A DNA stretch of 64,000 nt from Triticum aestivum (Eukaryota; Streptophyta; Magnoliopsida; Poales; Poaceae), in NCBI RefSeq assembly GCF_018294505.1, contig NC_057810.1, positions 701,325,852-701,389,851 on the forward strand, read 5' to 3'. This document shows positions 10,720 through 22,424 of the stretch, one piece after another; the first letter of the stretch is position 1, and every line of letters begins with the position of its first letter. The notes under the pieces were generated by a model. The model was given only the letters and a program-made list of their open reading frames with translations, did not search any database and was not told the origin of the DNA. Position numbers and translations under genes: made by a program.

Positions 10720-11355
10720 GTACTTGTTAACTAAGGGTGTTTAGCATGGTGCCATGGCAAAGCAAGCCAGCGTCGGCCAACCACCTTTGCTAGCTTCCAA
10801 CAGTAACTTACCTAAAAGGAGCAGCAGACCTGCAAGCCTGCTCAACGATATAATGTCTCATACTCGCCCGTTTTACAATCTCAAACCACCGGCTCTAAAT
10901 AAGAATGCCAAGTTCCCGGCTGCCGTGACGGCTGCGACCGGAACAGCACGACAGGTAGACGACGGTGAGCGTTTCGGACAAGGCTAGAGAGCGTCTCCTT
11001 CCTTGTCCATGAGCAAGCACATACTATCAGTGATAGAGCCGGCCGGCCAGCTATTGATTTGCTCTCTAGCCGCCAGGTTTTGCATCTGATTGGTCAGCAT
11101 AAGTCGCTTGGTTTTTTAACCGTTTTGTGAATTTAAGGAGATCAACTTGATCGATTCCACAACATTGGAACGTGGCCTTAGTCTTTCTTTTTTTTTTGAC
11201 AAGGGGTCTCAGTCTCATAACATGCGCTTGGAGGACTAGGTCAGACAATTCCACCACTGGTTCTATTCTTCTCTGTACGAGAGCTATCCCAGCTCAGCCT
11301 GGCGAGCAGCAAAAGTCAGAAGCCACAGAAAAATCAGGATAATTTCATGGAGTCA

Positions 11356-11361
11356 TTGACC
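11356..11361 (+). promoter_or_regulatory. W-box TTGACC upstream of GLP-A
   Basis: A strict TTGACC core inside a small palindrome-like 'agtcattgaccaaatgact', about 405 bp upstream of the TATA box. It is conserved in all three GLP genes (29263-29268, 45631-45636). Confidence 0.5.
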
Positions 11362-11766
11362 AAATGACTCCTCTCTGATCCAAGTGAACAGCTTGCCAAC
11401 CTCAAGAAATAAGCTCAACTTGATAACAGCTATACGGTCTAAGTACGATACAAACCGAATGGGTGGATCATGGATCGATCGACCAAACAACTTGATAACA
11501 GCTATATCATGTGCAACTCGGGTCTGTTGTCTCCAACAGGATATACCACCGAATGGATGGATCATGGATCGATTCAAGAACGCATGTGCAGCAGGAACTA
11601 GCCAGCAAGAGTGCAAAAATCAACTAATCTAGTATATTCCCATTGGCTCCAACATAATGGAATCAGATGCGCAGGCTCTTGCGTGTTTCCCTCCCATCTG
11701 AGCCGACGACCCTGAGACGGCGATCCTATCCATACTTCCATAGTTCCATACACAAACCACACCGCC

Positions 11767-11771
11767 TATAA
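11767..11771 (+). promoter_or_regulatory. TATA box of GLP-A
   Basis: 'gcctataagtacc' lies 96-100 bp upstream of the start codon, a normal plant distance, and is conserved in GLP-B and GLP-C. Confidence 0.7.
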
Positions 11772-11866
11772 GTACCAGCTCCTACCGTTGCTAATTTCCA
11801 CACCCAAGAAGCACTCTCACAACCATACCACCAAGCTGATAGCAAGCAAGCATTGGCCAATCGATC

Positions 11867-12593
11867 ATGGTGATGCTTCAGCTTTCTGCTGTAGTCCTCC
11901 TTGCGCTCATCGCCCCCTCCCTCGCCGGTGACGCCGACATGCTCCAGGACGTCTGCGTCGCCGACTTGGCATCCCGTGAGTCATCATCTTTCTCAAGTTC
12001 GTTGTTGCATCTTTTGTGCGGGTTGTTGCTGATGTGGTGTTTCGTCAAAATGAATGGCGGCAGCGATCAAGCTGAATGGGTTCCCATGCAAGGCGGACAT
12101 CACGGCAGACGACTTCTTCTTTGCCGGACTCAAGGGGGCTGGCAACACCAACAACGCGGCAGGGTCCAACGTCACGGCAGCAAATGTACAGTCATTCCCT
12201 GGGGTGAACACGCTTGGCGTGTCCATGGCACGCATCGACTACGCGCCGGGAGGCCAGAACCCGCCGCACACCCACCCGCGTGCCACCGAGATCATCTTCG
12301 TCACCGAAGGAGTCCTCGAGGTGGGCTTCATCACCACCGCCAACAAGCTCTTCACTAAGACTGTCACCGTCGGAGACGTGTTCGTTTTTCCGCGTGGCCT
12401 CGTGCACTTCCAGCAGAACAGGGGGCGTGGCCCTGCATCCGTCATCGCCGGCTTCAACAGCCAGCTCCAGGGCACACAAGTCATCACCACCACGCTCTTC
12501 GCTGCCGCGCCGCCAGTGCCTAGCGACGTGCTGGCCAAGGCCTTCCGGGTCAGTAACGAGGACATCGACGCCGTCAAGGCCAAGTTCAGGTAG
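11867..12593 (+). CDS. GLP: Germin-like protein, copy A
   Basis: Two exons (11867-11975 and 12064-12593) separated by an 88-bp GT/AG intron in the usual germin-like position give a 212-residue protein. Residues 1-20 form a signal peptide, predicting secretion to the apoplast. Cys30 and Cys45 are the conserved disulfide pair. An N-glycosylation site NVT lies at 72-74. The cupin motifs are complete: His105, His107 and Glu112 in PPHTHPRATE and His151 in GDVFVFPRGLVHF, the four metal ligands. Such proteins are manganese-binding hexamers, several with superoxide dismutase activity; enzyme activity here is not shown. The start follows a TATA box by 100 bp. Confidence 0.93.
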
Positions 12594-12659
12594 TGTGGGT
12601 GCCTCCGCAGTTGGCAACTCTCCATCCGTTTCGGAAGAATAACCGTGTGTTCAATGCTG

Positions 12660-12665
12660 AATAAA
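12660..12665 (+). terminator. Polyadenylation signal of GLP-A
   Basis: AATAAA lies 67 bp after the stop codon, followed by T-rich sequence. The same motif is at 30567-30572 for GLP-B. Confidence 0.65.
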
Positions 12666-12699
12666 TGATACTCAAGCGAGCTGTAACGTGCAGTTGATT

Positions 12700-13037
12700 T
12701 TTTTTATGTGTATGTTCCATTTATTTGTCTTCAAAATAATACAAAGTTGTTTCTGTTTCACATAGTGTATGTTCATTTTAGTAACGTGTCCTCTAATTTT
12801 TTTATGTGTATGTTATACATTTGATCCATTCCTTGACCCGAAATTCGCAGGGGCACGCACGTGCAGGAGCGCGCACCTGCCTAGCCGTGCCGGTCACCCT
12901 ATTGCCTCGTGATCCGCAAAGTTGCTGGTCCCGCACGAGGGCACAATAATTTTTAAGTTTCTGTTTTTGAAATGTACATTTTTGTCGGTCGCATGTTCTG
13001 AAACTTATGAATTTATACCAATTTTCAGTAGTTGAAA
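12700..13037. other. Downstream of GLP-A, no gene
   Basis: AT-rich 3' flank containing two similar 'ttatgtgtatgtt' stretches and a short first partial copy of the duplicated segment that follows. No coding or RNA gene was recognised. Confidence 0.6.
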
Positions 13038-13874
13038 CATTTTTGTCGGTCGCGGGATATGAAATACATGATTTTTTCAGTCGCCCGCACCAAGTTTAAG
13101 TAGTTGAAACTTAATAGAAATTTAAAAATTCATTCAAACTTATTCAAAATGGATCTCATTTGAAAGCTCTCATCACCAGAAACGCAAACATGCAAACGAA
13201 ATTTAATTTGGTTGGTTCAAAAGATATGAATGATGAAAAATCGCATGCAAAAGAAATCGCATGCCCCGCAGCTGTACTACAAATCCTCTCACATTCCTTG
13301 ACGTGTATGTTACATTAGTTGTTTTCAACTTGACAACAAATTTATAATTTGGCAGATTTCCCAAGATTTGTTCTACATAGACTAAACAACAACAAAAGTC
13401 TACTCTAAAAGAATGAGCAAACAAGCGTGTGTTTGGCTTCGATTGTTCAACATTTTTGTCGGTCACAGGATCAGAAATTCACGATTTTGCCGGTCGCCCG
13501 TACCAAGTTTCAGAAGTTGAAACTTAATGAAAATTAAAAAATCATACAAACATATTCAAAATGATCTCATTTGAAAGCCATCATCACCAGAACACGAACA
13601 TGAAAACGAAATTTAATTTGGACTTTTGGTTCAGAAGATATGGATGATTGAAAATCGCATGCCAAAAGAAAAAGGGGACTGTGTGCCCCCGCATCTATGC
13701 TAGAAATTATCTCACATTCCTTGGCGTGTATGTTACATTAGTTATTTTCAACTTGTCAACAAATTTATAACTTTGCATATTTCCTAAGATTTCTTCTATA
13801 TAGACTAAACAACAACAAAAGTCTACTGTAAAGAACGAGCAAACAAGCTTGTGTTTGGCTTCGATTGTTCAACA
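13038..13874 (+). repeat. Two tandem copies of a 410-425-bp segment downstream of GLP-A (U1; copy 30945-31780)
   Basis: Copy 1 is about 13038-13448 and copy 2 about 13449-13874. Both begin near 'acatttttgtcggtc', share 'atctcatttgaaagc', 'caacaaatttataa' and 'actaaacaacaacaaaagtc', and differ by several percent. Part of it (about 13330-13420) recurs downstream of GLP-C at 47320-47400. Confidence 0.8.
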
Positions 13875-14978
13875 TTTGTACGCACACTAATGTTCTCATC
13901 TAAAAAGTCGACCTTTTATTTATCTTGCAAGCTGGAATGGCTAAGAAATTAAAGTGGCCACATTTCATTGGCGTTCCCATGGTTACTCCATCCTGCCCAC
14001 ATCCACAATGGGGACGTGCTCCTCAGGAAGACCACCATCGGTGTTGCAGATGTCGGTTGTTGTATGTAATTTAATATTTACCAATGTCGTTATTGTTGTG
14101 CACACTCCTAAATGAATAGGTAGAAGTAGTTCAGAAATGACCTTCACAAAAGTTGTTTTGGACAAACATTCTATGCAAGATGTGTGATGTTCACACTAGA
14201 TGGTTTATAGGGCCGACCAAACTCACTCATCTTCCATCCATGTCTTTTCCTACCTCTGTGCGACCTATGCGCACCTCAATGCTGCATCCTAGCAACCTCC
14301 TCACCACTCCTTCATTCCTCCTTCTCCCCCTCATCCTCGCTGCATCCCTCTTCTGGGAGCACACACACGTAATAACAAGCGGGGTATGTGTGTTGTCGGT
14401 GATAGAGATAACGAGCCAGCTATTGGTTTGCTTTGTTTAGTAGAAGTCGCTTGAGTTTCTACCCCCTCAGTGAGTTTACCTGGTCCGTCATCCACTCGTC
14501 AAGTCGATCAATTCCACGGCACAATTTTGACATATGCTATGTATGTATGCACTAGAATGACATATTTTTCTTTACCTTTTGATTTGACGAGGTGTCTCCG
14601 TCATAACACGTTGTTGGAAGATTAGGTTGCACAATACCACCAGTTCTATTCTACTTTGTAGTTACACGGGGTCAGAAACTCTAACACTACAAACTCGGCA
14701 TATGCAATTGCACGACAAACCATTGTCGACAAATGCCCCGCCACAATGACCATGAGGCCGGCCGGCCACGTCCGCCGCCATCAACATGTCGGACTCTAGC
14801 ACGGAAGAATAGGAAATGGGACTAGGACACGCCTGGTGTCCCAAGTCGGCCATGCCCCACATTTTATCCTTCCCCTCCCACAGCTTCAGTTCCCGAGGCT
14901 CACGGCCGGTGAGCTTGCCGTCGAGGGACAGATACTATTTTTGTTTTAAGGGTTCATGTTAGAGATGCCCGTACCTTA
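13875..14978. other. Intergenic DNA with partial promoter-like module M5 (U1; copy 31781-32886)
   Basis: 13875-13960 is shared with 48970-49060 and 14140-14190 with 59524-59570, so this is old GLP 3' flank. About 14380-14660 resembles the GLP upstream module ('tcaagtcgatcaattccac', 'ccaccagttctattct'). No coding region is supported. Confidence 0.55.
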
Positions 14979-15251
14979 TCCTATATACATAAGAGAGTGA
15001 TCCTCACTAACTTATTTATCTCAATATGCAATCATGCCACCTCACCATATACAACTATAAATGAGATAAGGCCCACCTCAACATGCAATCATGTATAGAG
15101 AAAGACCAACCACAACATTCAACCATGCATATAAAAATGTTTTCCTTTTAATTATTCTACATATGTTCAATAAATATTTTACATCTCTACACAATCAAAT
15201 ACAAATCATATGTTATCAACCCAAATTTTCAACAAGCGGGGTATCATCTAG
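14979..15251 (+). mobile_element. Short Helitron-like element (U1; copy 32887-33159, approximately)
   Basis: It begins TC directly after A and ends CTAG directly before T, as expected for Helitron insertion between A and T. It is AT-rich, contains 'ctcaatatgcaatcatgcc' and 'ctcaacatgcaatcatg' repeats, and lacks ORFs. A clear 3' hairpin is not obvious, so confidence is limited. Confidence 0.45.
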
Positions 15252-15514
15252 TTTTCATAGTCTAACCAACAGTCTTCAAATTAATTTCACACCTTTGCTG
15301 CCTCCCAACTAACTCGATCTAAAAGGAACAGCAACCCCATGCCGTCTCGGTAAGATAATAATTTCTATACTCGTGCGTCATAGAATCTCAAGCCACCAGT
15401 CCTGTTTAGAATGCCGAGTTCCCGGCCGCCATGACGGGCTGTGATGTTCCTAATCCTACCGGAACAGAACAACTGGTAAATTCGCCACAAGATGCCGGCG
15501 AGCGTTTCGGACAA
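15252..15514 (+). repeat. GLP-promoter-like module M6, left part (U1; copy 33160-33420)
   Basis: Matches 6930-7245 of module M2. It is interrupted at about 15515 by the GC-rich block and resumes at 16797. Confidence 0.6.
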
Positions 15515-16796
15515 GATGCTGGGCGCAGCAACACCATTCCTATCTATGAAGAGATGAAGCCGCATACAACGAACTGTGGACTTCAAGGCGGGCGCCTTCA
15601 GGAAGGATACAACACCGGAGTGCCGCCGCCGCCCGACTAGAGAGTCAGAGTTTTCCCTGGAGCAACACAACGGGCAAAATGAGTCGCGACGACGGCTTCA
15701 AAAAGGAAACGAGCTTCACTGTCGCCGGTCCGTCCCAGGATAGAGCAGGTTTTCACCCCGGCCAACACTCACCGCCACCGAACGCCACACCCCGGCCACC
15801 ACGCCGCCCACACGGCCATAGCAGCCGGGCAGCACCAAGCCATGGGCTCTGCCCATGAGCTCCGTGCTACCACCACTAGGGCCGCCGCCCCGGCATCCAA
15901 GACCAAGACACCACCTCACTCGAGACCCTTCGCTACCCCAACCAAAGAGACGAGCGGAAAGGCCCAGCCTTTCGCACCCCTGAGCGGCCCCCAGCGCCGA
16001 GACCCAATAGGCCGGCCACGATTGGCCACCATCGCCCCGTCCTGCAGCCCCGGGCGCGAGACGAGCTCGGTCCTGCTGCCGGGCGCGAGACGAGCTCGGT
16101 CTCGCGGCACCGGGCGCGAGACGAGCGATGGCCATAGCTGGGAGCGGGCCAGCCCTTCGATGCAAGTAGAGCCCGGACGACGAGGAGGTGAAGCAAAGGT
16201 CGAAAAGGCCCGACCGCAGATGGGCCGACGCCGAAAAAGCCGGCCGCTGCCGCGGCCAGAGCCACCGGCCACCGTGTAGCTGCCGCGCCACCAGGAGGCC
16301 ACCACCCCCGGACCTCCCGCGCCGCCGCCCATGGCCGGAGCAGCAGCCACGCCCGGTCGCTGCCCCAACCCACGCCGCCTGCCAGAAAACTTGCGTCAGA
16401 TCCGGCCGGCACGCCCCCACCTCCGGCCCCGACCGAGAGGAGAGGGAGGCCGAGCCAGAGCCCGAAGAGAAGGGATCCACCAGATCCACCCGCAGCAGCC
16501 CGTGGTCAGATCCCGACCACCGCCGCCACCACGGGCACGCAGCCGCCGCGCTGCCATCATCGTCCACCACGCTGCCGCTCGCACGCCGCCGCCGGGAGCC
16601 ACCGCCGCCGCACCACCGAGCCCCACGCACGCCCGGCGTCGCCGCCAGACCAAGCCGCCCCGCACCGGCCAACCCTGCGCGGCGGAGAGAGGGGCCCCGC
16701 CTCCAGCCACCGGCGAGGGCGGGGGAGAGCAGGGAGGGGAAGAGGAGGGGGGAAGGCGCGCTGCCGCCCGAGTTGCCGGGGGGGGGGGGGGGGCTA
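15515..16796. mobile_element. GC-rich LINE-like block inserted in module M6 (U1; copy 33421-34702)
   Basis: This block is GC-rich with long but mutually overlapping ORFs on both strands that look like composition artefacts. It shares sequence with 3203-3350 and has the same 'gcgcgagacgagctcggtc' motif. The 'gcgccttcaggaaggatac' stretch at about 15589 resembles LINE untranslated sequence. It ends in a G tract near 16780. Confidence 0.45.
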
Positions 16797-16950
16797 GGTT
16801 TTCCGAATCCAATATCTGGTTTTGGTTTTCCACCGGTCCATAAGTTTACCTGGACTGGAGTCACCATGATTTCTGGCAACCAGACGCCCGTCACCCCCTC
16901 GTCAAGTTGATCAATTTCAAAGCACAATTTTGGCATATGCTTTGTGTGTA

Positions 16951-17011
16951 TTTTTTTTTAGAAAAGGAGGTTAAACCCCCGGCCTCTGCATCAATCGATG
17001 CATAAATTTGA
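16951..17011 (-). mobile_element. Short poly(A)-tailed retroposon fragment (U1; copy 34859-34919)
   Basis: A 61-bp insertion with a T tract on the + strand (poly-A tail on the - strand) and a 'ggcctctgcatcaatcgatg' core, flanked by a 17-bp direct repeat catatgctttgtgtgta (16934-16950 and 17012-17028). The uninterrupted target is visible at about 7515-7535. This is the hallmark of LINE/SINE retroposition; the family is probably Au-SINE- or LINE-derived. Confidence 0.75.
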
Positions 17012-17414
17012 CATATGCTTTGTGTGTATATGGGATCTTGTTTTTTTGTTGTTGACGAGGGTTCTCCATCAGAACATGCTCTTGGAATACTAAGTCGCAC
17101 AATACCACTAGACATTAGTTCTATTCTACTCTGTACGGCAGCTGTCCCAGCTCAGCTTCGCAAGCAGCAAAAGTCAGAAGGTAATCTGTACTCTGTACGG
17201 ATGCGCTTCATAGTTTCGTAGAAAATGACTCCTCAGACAGTTTGCCACCAATCAGACATGGTATGCATATACATGTACGAAATACTAGTAAACTTTGGTG
17301 GGAGCATCTGCCCTTTCGTGGATAGACTTGTTACCCGGTTGATAGTTATATGCTTTGTATCTATTTCTATCATCCTTCTCCTAGTGTGCAAGTCACAATG
17401 GTGTCAGAGTTGTA

Positions 17415-17523
17415 CTCCCTCCGTCCGAAAATACTTGTCATCAAAATGGATAAAGAGAGATGTATCTAGAAGATACATCTCTCTTTATCCATTTTGATGA
17501 CAAGTATTTTCGGACGGAGGGAG
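17415..17523. mobile_element. Stowaway MITE, perfect hairpin with AGA loop (U1)
   Basis: 109 bp, termini CTCCCTCCGTCCGAAAATAC and complement, TA duplications at 17413-17414 and 17524-17525. The two arms are perfectly complementary around the 3-nt loop AGA. Confidence 0.93.
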
Positions 17524-19258
17524 TAATAGATTAATTGCATGTGTATCTCGGATAAGCTCCGATGATGATTCAAACTCGAACGGTTATCCCTTTGTTTATT
17601 TTATTTACTTCACATATTAGATTTGTCTTAAATTAAATTTAAAAAATGGTTAATCCCATGTTAGAAATACCGGATTTGCTAATTTCAGTCTAGATGGCAA
17701 TCAGCAAATCTCATGTCATAATCTCCAACACCATCTGATTTTACGCGAATATTCATGTGGATTTTTTTTATCGATTTATGTTTATTATTATTTTACTTTG
17801 TCTTTTCCCATGCGACACACAACTACATTTGCACACCCACATCGTCGCACACAAATGTAGTTAACTTTGCACGTCCGTGTACATGCGGGCAACTGTAGTT
17901 GCATGTCGCTTGGGTTTGTACCAGATCTGTGAGTTTACTTGGAGTCGGCATGATATTGGTAACCAGTCAGCCGTCATCCACTTGTCAAGTTGATCGATTT
18001 CACAACAGAATTCTGGTATATCTGATGTATGTATACCGTACTAGAACGGGTCTTTTTTTTACCAGGGGTCTCCCTCAAACATGCACTTGGAAGGCTATTT
18101 CGCACAATACCACTAGTTCTATTCTATTCTGTGCAGAGAGCTGTCCCAGATCAGCTTTTGCAATCAGCAAAAGTCAAAATCATTCTTCATAGAAAAATCA
18201 GAGTACGTACGATTGATGATTACATGGAAAATGACTCCTCCGTTATGCAAGTGAGACTGACCGCTCGCTGAGGCAGCTTGCCAGCAACTGGCAGGTTATA
18301 CATGTACATGCATGTAGCACCTCTAAACTTTGGTGGAAGCGTCTCACCCTCTATAGAGAGCGCAACAGTCTTTTAATAAATGGATGCTTATTCCGAGATA
18401 CACACACAATGAGTTTGATACAACCATGACTAAATCGTGACTTGCACGCTAGGAGAAGGGAGATAGAGACAGATACAAATCATATGATACTATCAACATG
18501 CTAACACTATCTTGGAACCTTCTGGATGGTTTCACGGGAGGCTTAATGATTCAAACTCTTAAAGGTTACAGTACTCTGTTTTTTTTACTATGCATATATA
18601 TTAGATTTATCTTAAACATTTTGTAACATTTGACCAACATCATATTAAAATATTCACACCTATAGTATCAAATAAGTACAATATTGAAATATATTTCATG
18701 ATGAATCTAGCAATATTGAGTTGGTATTTTAAATCTTGATTTTTCTACAAACTTGGTTAAAGTTTAAAAAGTTTGACTTAAGAAAAATCTAATCTGTGAA
18801 CTAAATAATCTCCCTTCTGCTATGAACAGTCCCAAAAACAGAAATTGTAATGCTACAAACTTAGCATGCACAACTACATGATAAGCCACCAACAACATGT
18901 GCAATTGTGCATTGCTCCTGGCACAACGCCCATGTTGATCGAGGCCGACGAAGCTAATGTGTGTTGTCTCCATAGGATATTCCACTGAATGGATGGATCA
19001 CGGATTGAATCAAAGACGCATGTGTAGCAGGTACAAGCCTGCAAGGAGAGCATAAGACGCAAAGCTCTTTTTACCGGAACCGGTAGCTACCGGTGAAGCA
19101 TTCAGCACACAAAGGCTTAGAGATGCGTGCAATTTTATGTATTCACCTTGCTTCAATTTGTATCTCCCATTATGTCAACTCGGCTTGTCTTGTTACCAGT
19201 AATTTTTGTCAGAAACCAAGAGAGAGTACCAGAGAGAATTTGTATCTCCCATTAACCT

Positions 19259-20023
19259 CTATAATACCAACTGCACCACGCGCTCCATCAACATCTTCAC
19301 GTCGGCTCTCTCCTCCGGAATCAGCTTCAGAGGGGAAGGCTTGCTCACTCGGTCCATGGTGAACGGAGGGAGTCCACTCGACTGCCCTGGCGTCGACTGG
19401 ACCTGGCAGTAGAACCAAGTCGACTGCCAGCCTCTAACGGACTCGGGAAAGGTCATGGGCGGGAAGGTGCTCTTATTCCTCACCTGAATCCCCAGCCCCC
19501 CGCACATTTGGACGACTCGGGTTCTCTCATCACCGGGGCTCGCCTTCTTCATGGTCTGAGATCGACACGTGAATATATGTTTGAACAAACCCCAGTGCGG
19601 TCGACAGCCCAAGAAACCCTCACACATGGACACGAACGCAGCAAGATAGGCAATGGAGTTTGGGGTAAAGTGGTGGAGCTGCGCTCCAAAGAAATTCAAG
19701 AAGCCACGGAAGAAAATACTTGGCGGCAAGGAAAACCCACGATCAACATGAGTGGCCAAAAGCACACACTCACCCTCTTCTGGCTGTGGCTGCCACTCCT
19801 TCCCCGGCAACCTCGCAGCTCCGTGAGGGATCAAGCCCTCGTTGGCCATGTCGAGGAGGTCCTTCTCTGTGATGGTCGACTGGATCCAGTCTCCTTGGAC
19901 CCAGCCCTTCGGCAGGCGGGATCTGGACGAGGACCCTCCGCGGCTGGTGGATCTCCCCTTTGCCTTCTCCGACGCCGATGCCTTCTTGGCGCGCTCCAGC
20001 GCCGCCGTCTTCTCCTTGGCCAT
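19259..20023 (-). CDS. Antisense ORF protein of a gypsy element, truncated (U2)
   Basis: Same 254-residue product as at 1353-2117, with no amino acid difference seen. Here the region beyond the truncation (19253-19266) is the true internal junction between U1 and U2, so the stop codon lies in the end of U1. TATA box at 20149-20155. Confidence 0.7.
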   Translation of the reverse strand: MAKEKTAALERAKKASASEKAKGRSTSRGGSSSRSRLPKGWVQGDWIQSTITEKDLLDMANEGLIPHGAARLPGKEWQPQPEEGECVLLATHVDRGFSLPPSIFFRGFLNFFGAQLHHFTPNSIAYLAAFVSMCEGFLGCRPHWGLFKHIFTCRSQTMKKASPGDERTRVVQMCGGLGIQVRNKSTFPPMTFPESVRGWQSTWFYCQVQSTPGQSSGLPPFTMDRVSKPSPLKLIPEERADVKMLMERVVQLVL

Positions 20024-20582
20024 GGTCGCCGGAGAGATGCGCGAAGGGAAGTGGTGCGGGGGCGAGAGCGAGCACGCTGAGCAGGGAAGAAGGAAGCAGA
20101 GAGAGGGGGAGAATGCTAAGGCGCAGCACAGAAATCCTCGCCGGGCACATTTATAAGGTCCCTTCCGAGTGGATGACAGGTGGGCCCGGTCGATCTAGTC
20201 ATATCTGGAACAGTTATGCAGACGGGATACGTGGCGAAAAAGGCGGCGCGGAGATCGAGGCGTCCATGCCCCGTCCCATCCGAACGCCGCGGTCCGCCCC
20301 GCTTCGCGCGCGCCCCAAAATTTCGCATCCCGCGGAATCCGCGAGCAACAAATCAGTCTGTCAGGCGCGGTGTTTCCGGCGATCCGTCGCTCGGAGATCG
20401 TCGAAGCCTGAAAGATCACTCAACGCAAAAACAGAATGGATCGAGTCGACTGAAGGCAAAATTGCTCCCTGTCAACGAAGGGATTCTTTGGTCCGGAACA
20501 GCGCACAACCGGAGCACAAAGATTAATCGGAAACGACATCAACTCCTTCTTCACTCGAAGCCTCAATCCATTCGGGGGCTAA

Positions 20583-21108
20583 TGATGGGGTTATGTACCT
20601 AGGGTAGGGTCATGGATCTGATTCAAGTAACTTACCCTAGGACATCCTTAGAAGAGGTCGCCTTCCAGTCGACCAACGAGGATTCACTCGACTGGCCTGA
20701 AGGACTCGACCACGAAGACTCACTCGACCACCAGGAGGTCAAGAGGCACTCTGCACTACAACGGCCTGTAATCAAGTAGACTTTATGATAGTAAAGGCAC
20801 TTTATGTGGGGCGTTACCAGTAACGCCCCAGACTTAACTCACCTTAAACCCTCTCCTGCGTGGGCTGGCTAGGGTCCTGGCGCACTCTATATAAGCCACC
20901 CTCCTCCACAGGCAGAGGGGTTGGGCACCTTGTAATTCATACATTCATAATCCACTCGACCGCCTCCGGGCTCCGAGACGTAGGGCTGTTACTTCTTCCG
21001 GGAAGGGCCTGAACTCGTACATCCTTTGTGCTTATAACCTCTCCATAGCTAGGACCTTGCCTCTCCATACCTACCCCCCACTCTACTGTCAGGCTTAGAA
21101 CCACGACA
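20583..21108 (+). repeat. 3' LTR of the gypsy fragment (U2)
   Basis: Copy of 2677-3202 with the same TATA box and hairpin. It belongs to the gypsy 3' fragment 19267-21108. Confidence 0.8.
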
Positions 21109-22424
21109 GCCATGGCCACTGGGCAGCACCGAGCGACAGTCTCTGCCCAAGAGCACCACGCTACCACCACCAGGGCCGCTGCCCCGGCATCCAAGACCTC
21201 GACAACACCTCACTCGATACCAGTCACTACCCCAACCGAAAAGACGAGCGGACCCCATGGCAAACTAGCCTCCATCGACTCGTCCCGACGCATCGAGCGC
21301 GAGACGAGCACGGTCCTGCTGCCGGGCGCGAGACGGGTGTGGTCCTGCTGCCGGACGCGAGACGGGCTCGGTCCTGCTGCCGGGCGCGAGACGGGCACGG
21401 TCCTGCTGCCCTAGCGCGAGACTAACGATGGGCCACAGCTGGGAGAAGGCCATACCTTCAACGGGAATAACACCCGGACGAGGAGATAGATCGAAGACCG
21501 ATACAAGCGGCCTACGGACAAGCCGACACCAGGGAACCAGCCGCCGCCGTAGCCAGCTTGCCAAGCCGCCGTGGAGCCACCCACAGCCGGAGCAGCAGCC
21601 ACACCGGGCCACTGCCCAACCTGCACAGTCAGGCGAGCTCCAAGCGTCGGAGCCGCCGGACACGCACCTGCGCCACCAGACATCCACCCCGGACGCCAAC
21701 ACCAAGTTGCCCGGAGCGACCCCGGTCCACACCTCCAGCACCACCACCACGCCGCTGCTACCTCCGCCTAGCGGCAAGGAAGAAGCCGTCGACCGCAGCC
21801 CAAGCCATCCACAGCCCGCGCCGCCCGCCATGGTGGCCGCCAGATCTAGGTCATCCCGCAACACGAGCTGAAGCAAGACCACCAGATCGGGCACCACCCC
21901 CGCAGCCCGCCACCACCAGGAGACACGCACGCACCAACGGAAGGGAGGCCGCATCGCGCCACCATGGTAGCCGCCACGTCAGATCTGAGGAGGGCGAACC
22001 CTAGCAGACCCGACCGAAGGGGCAGGCAGAGCACGCACAACCCCGCCGCCGTGCCGCCAACACGCACATGCGCCACCGCTGCAGCCACGCGCCGCCATGC
22101 CCCGCACCAACATGGCGCCTCCACCTAGCGGCCGTGTCCCGCGCCACCACCAGCCGAGGGATGAGGAAGGACTCCCGCCGCCGGCGGCGCCGGCCGGGCT
22201 TTGCCCGGTCGCGCCCTCTGGCGGCGGCGTGGGGGGAGGGAGGAAGGGAGGGGGGCGGAGGAAGGGGCGGCGCAGAGTCGCCCGTCGGCTCGCGGGAGCC
22301 GAGCGAGCGACGAAGGGTTTTTAGTCGCGAGCGTTCCTCATCCTCCCCCCACCCAAAAAAACCCCGCACACGCAGCGCCGCAACCACCAAACCCTAAACC
22401 AAGAGCAAGTTCTAATCTACGGCA

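Larger units (their letters stand above)
10720..11866 (+). promoter_or_regulatory. GLP-A upstream region (module M4)
   Basis: This is the copy of the recurring promoter-like module that actually precedes a GLP gene. It contains a W-box TTGACC at 11356-11361, a short duplication of 'aacttgataacagctata' (about 11417 and 11489) and of a 'ggatcatggatcgat' block, a TATA box at 11767-11771, and a roughly 70-bp leader rich in CA and 'agcaagcaag'. W-boxes are WRKY sites known to matter in induced barley GLP promoters. Induction here is inferred. Confidence 0.6.
16797..17590 (+). repeat. GLP-promoter-like module M6, right part (U1; copy 34703-35499)
   Basis: It continues module M6 with 'ggtttaccacc'-type and 'catgatttctggcaacc' blocks matching 7410-7985. 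It carries a short retroposon at 16951-17011 and a Stowaway MITE at 17415-17523. 17590-17906 then leads into the next M1 module and holds no gene. Confidence 0.6.
1361..19266. repeat. Tandem unit U1 (17,906 bp)
   Basis: The unit begins where the third copy of the preceding sequence diverges (1360/1361 corresponds to 37174/37175) and ends just before the same sequence restarts at 19267. It contains GLP-A, a gypsy 3' fragment, an exon-bearing pseudogene, LINE-like blocks, a Helitron-like element and two Stowaway MITEs. Differences from U2 seen by eye include single bases near 2515, 2554, 8087, 9226, 9703 and 12133, a 1-bp indel near 5475, and homopolymer length changes. Unit boundaries are inferred from the position of the homology break. 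Confidence 0.88.

Noticed and set aside
12192..12617. Minus-strand ORFs opposite GLP-A (and in GLP-B, GLP-C)
   Set aside because: Shadows of the GC-rich GLP coding exon; no independent start context.
15716..16936. 406-codon minus-strand ORF (and the similar 331-codon ORF at 33622-34617)
   Set aside because: It lies in a GC-rich LINE-like block where open frames occur on both strands and several phases. The product is low-complexity Arg/Gly/Ala/Ser with no domain, and the frame changes between U1 and U2.
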